Assembly (NCBI GenBank): GCA_017383785.1
Contig: JAFNVD010000060.1
Location: 1-5,056, forward strand
Length of the DNA: 5,056 nt
Source: Peptococcaceae bacterium
GTDB lineage: Bacteria; Bacillota; Peptococcia; Peptococcales; Peptococcaceae
Reading direction: 5' to 3'
Shown: piece after piece, positions 1 through 5,056 of the stretch
How the letters are laid out: each line of letters opens with the position of its first letter
Position numbering within the stretch: position 1 is the stretch's first letter
Notes under the pieces: generated by a model
Told to the model about the DNA's origin: nothing
The model's database searches: none
The model's input: only the letters and a program-made list of their open reading frames with translations
Program-made: the position numbers and the translations under genes

Positions 1-73
1 ATTTCTTATGCAGGATTTTTTCGAGCTTTTGTAGAACAATTTTTCAAAGAGATTGTTTTAGCAAGGTGGGTGT
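1..73 (+). other. Window edge: possible 3' end of an upstream gene plus leader of the RNase H gene
   Basis: All three plus frames are open at the left edge. Frame 1 stays open until a TAA at 85-87 and would give a 28-residue tail (ending ARWVYDGR) overlapping the start of the next gene by 14 bases. Frame 2 ends sooner at a TAG (32-34) with the tail FLMQDFFELL. Frame 3 stops at 75-77. Neither candidate tail is recognisable, so I cannot say which, if either, is a real gene end. No convincing promoter is seen here (a TTGTAG/GATTGT pair at 29-34 and 51-56 is weak), so the RNase H gene may be transcribed from further left. Confidence 0.25.
63..70 (+). promoter_or_regulatory. Ribosome binding site of the RNase H gene
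   Basis: AAGGTGGG is a Shine-Dalgarno-like sequence just ahead of two consecutive ATG codons at 74 and 77. Measured from the AGGTGG core, the spacer is 4 bases to the first ATG and 7 to the second. The second ATG is therefore better placed, and the true protein may begin one residue later than annotated. Confidence 0.6.
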
Positions 74-712
74 ATGATGGCAGGTAAGAAGTATTATGCG
101 GTAAAGGTTGGACGTGAGACAGGTATTTTTACTACTTGGGATGCTTGTAAGGCACAGGTGCAAGGCTATTCGGGCGCAGTCTACAAAAGCTTTGCCACAC
201 TTGCGGAGGCACAGGAGTATTTAACCGGTACTGGTACAAGTAAGATGGCTAATACCGATGATTTGACGCCGGATTTAACACAATTGGCTGAAGGTGAAAT
301 GGTGGCATATGTAGATGGCAGTTTCTTGTTGGAGGAACGCCGTTATGCATTTGGTGCGGTAATCTTTTATAATGGCAAAGAATATCGTTTTAACGGCAGT
401 GACAATCATGCAGAACTGGCGGATATGCGAAATGTAGCCGGTGAAATCATGGGTGCAGAGCGTGCCTTTGCATTTGCTCTGGAAGAGGGCGCCAGGGTGC
501 TTTCAGTCTACCACGATTATGAAGGTATTGCTAAATGGTGCACCGGAGAATGGCAAGCCAAAAAACCGGGCACTCAGGCATATCGGGCACAGTATTTGGA
601 TGCAAAGGCCAAAGGGCTGGATATTCAATTTTACAAGGTGAAAGGCCATTCAGGTGATACGTACAATGAATTGGCAGATCAACTAGCCAAAGCTGCACTT
701 GGTATTCAATAG
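74..712 (+). CDS. rnhA: Ribonuclease H (type 1) with N-terminal RNA/DNA hybrid-binding domain
   Basis: This 212-residue cytoplasmic nuclease should cut the RNA strand of RNA/DNA hybrids, clearing R-loops and replication primers. Residues about 6-50 form the viroplasmin-like hybrid-binding domain (YYAVKVGRETGIFTTW, then CKAQV, GYSGA and YKSF). A polar linker (about 51-75) joins it to the RNase H fold (about 76-209). The catalytic acidic residues are all apparent: D81 in YVDGS, E124 in VAGEIMG, D148 in HDYEG and D202 in NELADQLAK. H192 in VKGHSGD matches the conserved flexible-loop histidine. This architecture is known from Bacillus halodurans RNase H1 and clostridial relatives; E. coli RNase HI lacks the extra domain. 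The gene appears intact. The start is either ATG 74 or ATG 77. No clear terminator follows it. The symbol rnhA is used in the family sense. Confidence 0.93.
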   Translation: MMAGKKYYAVKVGRETGIFTTWDACKAQVQGYSGAVYKSFATLAEAQEYLTGTGTSKMANTDDLTPDLTQLAEGEMVAYVDGSFLLEERRYAFGAVIFYNGKEYRFNGSDNHAELADMRNVAGEIMGAERAFAFALEEGARVLSVYHDYEGIAKWCTGEWQAKKPGTQAYRAQYLDAKAKGLDIQFYKVKGHSGDTYNELADQLAKAALGIQ

Positions 713-771
713 TACGGCAGATATTACACAGATTTAATTTTCTGATACATTCCATAGTAGAGAATTTGTTC

Positions 772-800
772 TTGCGTTTATTACCTAAACCGTTTATGAT
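772..800 (+). promoter_or_regulatory. Putative sigma-A-type promoter for tatA
   Basis: TTGCGT (772-777) and TATGAT (795-800) are separated by exactly 17 bases. The -10 box matches consensus at five of six positions, while the -35 matches only the leading TTG. Transcription would start near 807 and give a leader of roughly 37 nt. The 131-base gap between rnhA and tatA holds nothing else recognisable and no convincing terminator, so read-through from rnhA is also possible. Confidence 0.5.
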
Positions 801-830
801 ATAGGTATAGGCAATCAGTGAAAGGAACAA

Positions 831-837
831 GGGAGGT
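831..837 (+). promoter_or_regulatory. Ribosome binding site of tatA
   Basis: GGGAGGT lies 6 bases ahead of the ATG at 844, a strong Shine-Dalgarno at good spacing that fixes the tatA start. Confidence 0.75.
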
Positions 838-843
838 CATTAC

Positions 844-1038
844 ATGTTTGGTTACATTGCGAATATTGGTATTCCAAGTTTAATTCTGATTCTGGTTATT
901 GCTCTGATCGTATTTGGTCCTGGCAAACTGCCTGGCGTTGGGAAAGCTTTAGGTGAAAGCATCCACGGCTTCAAAAAAGGTATTGCCGGTGACGACGTGC
1001 AGGAAGCAGAAGTGAAAGAAGTAAAAGAAGACAAATAA
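844..1038 (+). CDS. tatA: Twin-arginine translocase pore subunit TatA
   Basis: This 64-residue inner-membrane protein has the layout of TatA/TatE, which oligomerises with TatC to carry folded proteins with twin-arginine signal peptides across the membrane. A short N-terminus is followed by one hydrophobic helix (about residues 9-24, PSLILILVIALIVF), the signature hinge FGPGKLP (24-30), an amphipathic helix (about 31-47, VGKALGESIHGFKKGI) and a charged acidic/lysine tail (48-64). The length is at the short end but normal for Gram-positive-type TatA. TatB is less likely, because it is usually longer and lacks this FGPGKLP hinge pattern. No tatC is adjacent in the window. The gene has its own likely promoter and a strong terminator 6 bases after its stop codon, so it seems to be transcribed as a single unit. 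Confidence 0.93.
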   Translation: MFGYIANIGIPSLILILVIALIVFGPGKLPGVGKALGESIHGFKKGIAGDDVQEAEVKEVKEDK

Positions 1039-1044
1039 TAACGC

Positions 1045-1079
1045 AAAACTGCTACTCTGAATGGGGTAGCAGTTTTTTT
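1045..1079 (+). terminator. Intrinsic terminator of tatA
   Basis: A hairpin pairs 1045-1058 with 1063-1076 around a GAAT tetraloop. The core is ACTGCTAC/GTAGCAGT, extended by two G-U pairs and one C-G pair towards the loop and by flanking A-T pairs. It is followed by a run of seven T (1073-1079). This is a textbook Rho-independent terminator on the plus strand, just after the tatA stop. Confidence 0.93.
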
Positions 1080-1112
1080 GTATATAGCTATGCTTGATAT
1101 GTAGATGGCATC

Positions 1113-1149
1113 AAAAATGCTCAAATCCGAAATTGGATTTGAGCATTTT
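1113..1149 (-). terminator. Intrinsic terminator of carB (possibly bidirectional)
   Basis: A perfect 15-bp inverted repeat pairs 1114-1128 with 1135-1149 around a 6-base loop. Read on the minus strand it begins 31 bases past the carB stop and ends in five U residues, as expected for the carB terminator. On the plus strand it ends in four T residues, so it could also back up the tatA terminator. Confidence 0.88.
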
Positions 1150-1180
1150 GTGTATCTTATGAAAATTGTAATGCAATAAC

Positions 1181-4100
1181 TTATTCAGCATCAATTGTGG
1201 AAATAGTGAAAGTAGTTTCTTCCAATACATCCAACAGAGCAGCAACAGTATCCAAGGATGTAAACATGGTTACGTTGTACTCGGTAGCAACCTGACGCAG
1301 CTGTGCACCGTCGCCATCACCTTCAGCATCCGGAGCTTTTGTATTGATGAAGTAAGCGATATGACCTTGACGCAATGCATCCGGAATTTCTTCGCTGCCA
1401 TCACTGATTTTAGCAAATGCACGGGTGCGGATACCGTGTTCTTTCAAGAAATTAGCGGTACCTACAGTAGCTTCGATGTTAAAGCCCAGCTGATAGAAAC
1501 GTTTGATCAGAGGCAGAGCTTCTTCTTTATCCTGGTCTGCAATTGTGCAGAATACAGTTCCGTAATTCTGCAGATGCATGCCGGAAGCCTGTAATGCTTT
1601 GTACAATGCACGAGTCATGGTACGATCATAACCGATAGCTTCACCGGTGGATTTCATTTCAGGAGACAGGTAAGCATCTAAGCCGCGAATCTTATTGAAG
1701 GAGAATACAGGCGCTTTTACATAGAAGCGGTCTTTTTCTTCCGGATAGATATCGAAGATGCCCTGTTCTTTCAGGCTCTTACCTAAGATTACTTCGGTAG
1801 CAATATCAGCTAAGGAATAACCGGTTGCTTTGGACAGGAACGGTACAGTACGGGAAGAACGTGGGTTTACTTCGATGATGTACACGTTGTCTTCGCTGTC
1901 TACGATAAACTGAATGTTGAACAGACCTACAATACCAATGCCTAAGCCCAGTTTTTTCGCATACTGCAGGATGATACCTTTTACTTTATCGGAAATAGAG
2001 AACGGTGGGTAAACGGAGATAGAGTCACCGGAGTGTACCCCTGTACGTTCAATCAGTTCCATAATACCAGGTACAAATACGTCACGGCCGTCGCAGATAG
2101 CATCGATTTCTACTTCGCGACCCTGGATGTATTTATCAACCAGTACAGGTTTGTCTTCGTCGATTTCTACAGCTGTTCTCAGGTAGTGACGCAGCTGATC
2201 TTCGTTGGCAACGATCTGCATTGCACGACCGCCTAATACGAAGGATGGACGAACCAGAACAGGATAGCCGATTTCTTTTGCAGCAGCAACGCCGTCTTCC
2301 ATATTGGTTACAGCTTTCCCTTTTGCACGAGGGATATCCAGTTCGTTCAACAGATTTTCAAATTCGTTACGGTCTTCAGCACGAGCAATTGCATCGCAGT
2401 CAGTACCGATGATTTTAACACCGCGATCATGCAGAGGCTGAGCCAAATTGATAGCAGTCTGACCACCTAAAGTTGTAATAACACCGATTGGTTTTTCGAA
2501 TTCGATGATATTCATTACATCTTCCGGAGTCAGTGGTTCAAAATACAGTTTGTCTGCAGTGGTATAGTCTGTAGATACTGTTTCAGGGTTGTTGTTGATA
2601 ATAATTGCTTCGTAACCGGCATTTTTGATGGTTACAACCGCATGTACAGTGGAGTAGTCAAATTCTACACCCTGGCCGATACGGATAGGACCGGAACCCA
2701 GTACAATAATTTTCTCTCTATCTGTCAGGCGAGATGCATTTTCACCTGTGTAGGAAGAATAGAAGTAAGGGATGTATGCGCCTGTATGGCAGGTATCTAC
2801 CATTTTGAATACAGGGAACAGGTTGTGTTCTTTACGCATGTTGTAAACATCCATCTCTTCGCATTTCCACAAACGAGCGATGTATTTATCACCGAAGCCC
2901 ATTTCTTTTGCAGCTTTCAAAATTTCAGCATCTTTCTGTACACGCAGTTTTTCTTCCATGTCGATGATGTTTTTGATTGCTTCCAAGAAGAATGGAGTAA
3001 TCATTGTGATTTCATGAATTTTTTCAATGGAAACACCATGATAAATCAGTTCAGCAATTGCGAACAGATTATCAGAGCGGAATTCGCTGATGTAGTCTAA
3101 CAGTTCTTCCACACTCATGTCGTTAAATTTGGACAGGTACAGATGGTTTGCACCGATTTCCAAAGAACGAATCCCTTTCAGAATTGCTTCTTCCAAGTTA
3201 GAACCAATACCCATGATTTCGCCTGTTGCTTTCATCTGGGTGCCCAGTTTGTTGGTAGCAGATGCGAATTTGTCAAATGGGAAACGAGGTAATTTTGCAA
3301 TTACATAGTCCAGTTTAGGTTCATAAGCTGCAGTGGTGTTAGCAATCTGAATATCTTCTAAAGCCATGCCTACAGCGATTTTCGCTGTTACACGAGCGAT
3401 AGGATAACCGGATGCTTTGGATGCCAATGCAGAAGAACGAGAAACACGTGGGTTTACTTCGATCAGGTAGTATTCAGAAGAATGTGGATTTAATGCGAAC
3501 TGTACGTTGCAGCCACCGGAAATTTTTAATTCTTTAATCAGTTTGATTGCAGAATCGTTCAGCATTTTTTCGTCTTCTTTGCTCAGAGTCATGATCGGAG
3601 CAACTACACAAGAGTCACCGGTATGCACGCCAACAGGGTCAATGTTTTCCATACCGCAGATAGTGATGGCATGGTCGTTGGAGTCACGCATTACTTCGAA
3701 CTCGATTTCTTTATAACCTTTTACGGATTTTTCAATCAGTACCTGATGTACAGGAGATAATTTGAACGCATTCAAACCAACTTCCATCAGTTCTTCGTCA
3801 TTGTATGCGAAGCCGCCGCCGGTACCACCCAGTGTAAATGCAGGACGCAGTACAACAGGATAACCGATACGGTTTGCCGCTTCTTTTGCTTCTTCCAGAG
3901 AGTAAGTGATTTCAGAAGGAATAACAGGTTCTCCGATAGATTCGCACAGTTCTTTGAACAGTTCACGGTCTTCTGCGCGTTCGATAGAAGCACTGGAAGT
4001 ACCCAACAGTTCTACGTTGCATTCTTTCAGGATACCTTTCTTTTCTAACTGCATCGCTAAGTTCAGACCGGTCTGACCGCCGATACCAGGAATAATAGCA

Positions 4101-4351
4101 TCAGGACGTTCGTGACGAATGATTTTAGCCACATATTCCAGAGTTAATGGTTCCATATATACTTTATCAGCAATGATGGTGTCAGTCATAATAGTTGCAG
4201 GGTTGGAGTTGCACAATACAACTTCGTAGCCCTCTTCTTTCAGTGCAAGACACGCCTGTGTGCCTGCGTAGTCAAATTCAGCAGCCTGTCCGATTACAAT
4301 AGGACCGGAGCCAATGATCAGAATTTTTTTAATATCTGTTCTTTTAGCCAT
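1181..4351 (-). CDS. carB: Carbamoyl phosphate synthase large subunit
   Basis: CarB makes carbamoyl phosphate from bicarbonate, two ATP and ammonia delivered from glutamine by the small subunit CarA. The product feeds pyrimidine and arginine synthesis in the cytoplasm. The 1056-residue protein is full length (E. coli CarB has 1073). The first synthetase half (about 1-400) opens MAKRTDIKKILIIGSGPIVI, and R129, R169, E215 and H243 sit at the E. coli positions, with the metal/ATP motif IEVNPR at 297-302. A helical oligomerisation domain (about 401-545) follows. The second synthetase half (about 546-930) repeats the pattern with GSGPIRIGQGVEFDYS, H773 in GVHSGDS and IEVNPR at 826-831. A C-terminal MGS-like allosteric domain (about 933-1056) includes ATVGTA (961-966). 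The start is supported by a strong ribosome binding site and by agreement with the E. coli N-terminus. No carA is adjacent, and the gene is transcribed alone between its own promoter and terminator. Confidence 0.98.
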   Translation of the reverse strand: MAKRTDIKKILIIGSGPIVIGQAAEFDYAGTQACLALKEEGYEVVLCNSNPATIMTDTIIADKVYMEPLTLEYVAKIIRHERPDAIIPGIGGQTGLNLAMQLEKKGILKECNVELLGTSSASIERAEDRELFKELCESIGEPVIPSEITYSLEEAKEAANRIGYPVVLRPAFTLGGTGGGFAYNDEELMEVGLNAFKLSPVHQVLIEKSVKGYKEIEFEVMRDSNDHAITICGMENIDPVGVHTGDSCVVAPIMTLSKEDEKMLNDSAIKLIKELKISGGCNVQFALNPHSSEYYLIEVNPRVSRSSALASKASGYPIARVTAKIAVGMALEDIQIANTTAAYEPKLDYVIAKLPRFPFDKFASATNKLGTQMKATGEIMGIGSNLEEAILKGIRSLEIGANHLYLSKFNDMSVEELLDYISEFRSDNLFAIAELIYHGVSIEKIHEITMITPFFLEAIKNIIDMEEKLRVQKDAEILKAAKEMGFGDKYIARLWKCEEMDVYNMRKEHNLFPVFKMVDTCHTGAYIPYFYSSYTGENASRLTDREKIIVLGSGPIRIGQGVEFDYSTVHAVVTIKNAGYEAIIINNNPETVSTDYTTADKLYFEPLTPEDVMNIIEFEKPIGVITTLGGQTAINLAQPLHDRGVKIIGTDCDAIARAEDRNEFENLLNELDIPRAKGKAVTNMEDGVAAAKEIGYPVLVRPSFVLGGRAMQIVANEDQLRHYLRTAVEIDEDKPVLVDKYIQGREVEIDAICDGRDVFVPGIMELIERTGVHSGDSISVYPPFSISDKVKGIILQYAKKLGLGIGIVGLFNIQFIVDSEDNVYIIEVNPRSSRTVPFLSKATGYSLADIATEVILGKSLKEQGIFDIYPEEKDRFYVKAPVFSFNKIRGLDAYLSPEMKSTGEAIGYDRTMTRALYKALQASGMHLQNYGTVFCTIADQDKEEALPLIKRFYQLGFNIEATVGTANFLKEHGIRTRAFAKISDGSEEIPDALRQGHIAYFINTKAPDAEGDGDGAQLRQVATEYNVTMFTSLDTVAALLDVLEETTFTISTIDAE

Positions 4352-4360
4352 CGATTAATT

Positions 4361-4367
4361 CCCTCCT
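4361..4367 (-). promoter_or_regulatory. Ribosome binding site of carB
   Basis: On the minus strand AGGAGGG lies 9 bases ahead of the ATG, a near-perfect Shine-Dalgarno that confirms the carB start. Confidence 0.8.
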
Positions 4368-4377
4368 GAATATTATT

Positions 4378-4414
4378 AAAAACTACCCCGCCCGTAGGTA
4401 CAAGAAAAAAGTAC
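4378..4414 (-). promoter_or_regulatory. Small structured element in the carB leader RNA
   Basis: In the carB transcript, CTAC (4397-4394) can pair with GTAG (4386-4383) across a GGGCGGG loop, and five U residues follow (4382-4378). Just upstream, two copies of GTAC (4414-4411 and 4401-4398) can pair with each other. A further AAAAGT/ACTTTT pair (4438-4433 with 4412-4407) overlaps and so competes with the GTAC pairing. The stems are short. The G-rich patch is conspicuous because the rest of the leader is AT-rich. This could be a weak attenuator or a protein-binding site. I see no match to the PyrR-binding consensus or to any riboswitch I can name. Confidence 0.3.
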
Positions 4415-4450
4415 ACAATGCAAGCAGTTTAGACTTTTATGCTATCGATA

Positions 4451-4479
4451 ATCGTATCATATCACATAGAAAATGTCAA
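4451..4479 (-). promoter_or_regulatory. Strong promoter of carB
   Basis: On the minus strand a perfect -35 TTGACA (4479-4474) is followed after exactly 17 bases by the -10 TACGAT (4456-4451). A TG one base upstream of the -10 gives it extended -10 character. Transcription would begin near 4444, within a perfect 8-base palindrome TATCGATA (4443-4450), leaving a leader of about 93 nt before carB. This supports carB as an independent transcription unit. Confidence 0.82.
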
Positions 4480-4531
4480 TTAAAACAAGCGTGTTATAGG
4501 CAATAAAATTCCATTTTTTTGCTATCACTTT

Positions 4532-4550
4532 TTGTAGAAATGTGCTACAA
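4532..4550. repeat. Inverted repeat TTGTAG-N7-CTACAA, possible operator
   Basis: TTGTAG (4532-4537) and CTACAA (4545-4550) form a perfect 6-bp dyad with a 7-base spacer. The right arm covers five of the six bases of the proposed transporter -10 box, and the left arm lies in its spacer. A repressor bound here would block that promoter. Short dyads also arise by chance, and no regulator gene is in view to match it. Confidence 0.4.
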
Positions 4551-4551
4551 T
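4543..4551 (+). promoter_or_regulatory. Putative extended -10 promoter of the AEC transporter gene
   Basis: TGCTACAAT (4543-4551) matches the extended -10 form TGnTATAAT with one mismatch in the hexamer. No good -35 exists at 16-18 bases upstream, which extended -10 promoters can tolerate. Transcription would start near 4558, giving a leader of about 65 nt. The promoter fires away from the carB promoter, whose -35 is some 65 bases to the left. Confidence 0.5.
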
Positions 4552-4612
4552 AAGTTCTATTCTTTTCGTGTATAAATTTCAAATGAGTTTCTAGGTATTC
4601 TATTCCAAAATT

Positions 4613-4618
4613 GAGGTG
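4613..4618 (+). promoter_or_regulatory. Ribosome binding site of the AEC transporter gene
   Basis: GAGGTG ends 5 bases before the ATG at 4624, an acceptable Shine-Dalgarno that supports this start. Confidence 0.65.
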
Positions 4619-4623
4619 ACAGT

Positions 4624-5056
4624 ATGACGTCGCAGTTTTATATTGTATTGAATCAGGTACTGGTATTCGGTATCTTAATGTTGATTGGGTTTGTGATGGC
4701 CAAGGTGAAAGTGCTGACACAGGATGTGCTGAATGGCGTATCCAAGCTAATTGTACAGCTTCTTTTGCCATGTATGGTGTTTCATTTGATTATCGGCAAT
4801 GGCATTACCATTGATCATTTGCTGGCCAATCGTTCTTATGCATTGGGAGCGTTGCTGTTTTTTGCAGTGCTTTGCATTTTAGGCTATGCTATGGCAGGGG
4901 CTTGTCATATGCATGCCACAGGCAGAGATATGTTTGCAGTATGCACCATGTTCTGCAATTCAGGTTTTATGGGGATTCCGCTCATTACCTCCATGTTTGC
5001 CGGCAATAGCCAGGTAATGGCTTGCTTTACCATGTATATAGCTATGGATCAGATTC
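4624..5056 (+). CDS. AEC-family (auxin efflux carrier type) membrane transporter, N-terminal part
   Basis: The reading frame is open through the right edge, so only the first 144 residues are visible; the family is usually about 300-320 residues. It is very hydrophobic, with likely membrane helices near residues 5-26, 37-58, 71-94 and 103-124, and a fifth starting around 129. CNSGFMGIPL (111-120) matches the conserved N-x-GF-G-P pattern of the auxin efflux carrier / malonate-malate permease family (COG0679 type), and LLLPCMVF (47-54) fits the conserved proline-containing second helix. Bacterial members are secondary carriers, some for malate or malonate, but the substrate cannot be told from this part. 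The loop before helix 4 carries CHMHATGRD (94-102). The start is supported by the ribosome binding site 5 bases upstream. The gene is divergent from carB, which does not by itself imply a shared function. Confidence 0.85.
   Translation, partial: MTSQFYIVLNQVLVFGILMLIGFVMAKVKVLTQDVLNGVSKLIVQLLLPCMVFHLIIGNGITIDHLLANRSYALGALLFFAVLCILGYAMAGACHMHATGRDMFAVCTMFCNSGFMGIPLITSMFAGNSQVMACFTMYIAMDQI

Noticed and set aside
531..830. A 99-codon minus-strand open frame over the end of rnhA and the following gap.
   Set aside because: Most of it is the antisense of the conserved RNase H C-terminus, and it has no protein-family character.
307..1110. A 14-base exact repeat, ATATGTAGATGGCA, at 307-320 (inside rnhA) and 1097-1110 (between the two terminators).
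   Set aside because: One copy encodes the conserved YVDG of the RNase H active site and the other is non-coding. No flanking similarity extends it, so chance is the simplest explanation.
2642..3100. A 152-codon plus-strand open frame antisense to carB.
   Set aside because: It lies entirely within the well-supported carB gene, its product resembles no family I know, and no promoter or ribosome binding site was noted. It is a shadow frame.
4583..4594. A tiny upstream reading frame (ATG AGT TTC TAG) in the transporter leader.
   Set aside because: It has no ribosome binding site and only three codons, so there is no support for translation.
4555..4605. An 8-base direct repeat, TTCTATTC, at 4555-4562 and 4598-4605 in the transporter leader.
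   Set aside because: It is short and low in complexity within AT-rich DNA, and it does not frame any other signal.
4457..4771. A 104-codon minus-strand open frame across the divergent region and the start of the transporter gene.
   Set aside because: It runs antisense to the transporter and through both promoters, and its product shows no recognisable features.

Overview
The window looks like ordinary chromosomal housekeeping DNA from a moderately AT-rich member of the Bacillota. A Negativicutes relative (Veillonella or Megasphaera type) is my best guess. That guess rests on general protein character, strong AGGAGG-type ribosome binding sites and compact intrinsic terminators; nothing in the window fixes the genus. 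No mobile element, CRISPR array, tRNA or rRNA is visible.

Layout, left to right. Bases 1-73 are the edge of the window: either the tail of an upstream gene or a short spacer, ending in a ribosome binding site. A complete plus-strand gene (74-712) encodes a type 1 ribonuclease H with an N-terminal hybrid-binding domain. After a 131-base gap with a plausible promoter comes a complete plus-strand tatA (844-1038), the pore subunit of the twin-arginine protein export system, closed by a strong intrinsic terminator. A second, perfect 15-bp hairpin (1114-1149) lies between tatA and the converging carB gene and serves mainly as the carB terminator. carB (1181-4351, minus strand) encodes the full-length large subunit of carbamoyl phosphate synthase, which supplies carbamoyl phosphate for pyrimidines and arginine. 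The 272-base divergent region (4352-4623) holds a near-consensus carB promoter, a roughly 93-nt carB leader with a small GC-rich hairpin and U-tract, and an extended -10 promoter for the next gene, overlapped by a 6-bp inverted repeat. The last gene (4624 to the window end, plus strand) is the N-terminal part of an auxin efflux carrier (AEC) family membrane transporter.

The genes do not form one pathway or operon. rnhA and tatA are co-oriented but tatA has its own promoter and terminator. carB is a single-gene transcription unit with no carA beside it, and it is divergently arranged with the transporter. The points most worth a second look are the separated carB, the possible attenuator-like element in its leader, and the inverted repeat over the transporter promoter. 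I found no evidence for a previously undescribed system.
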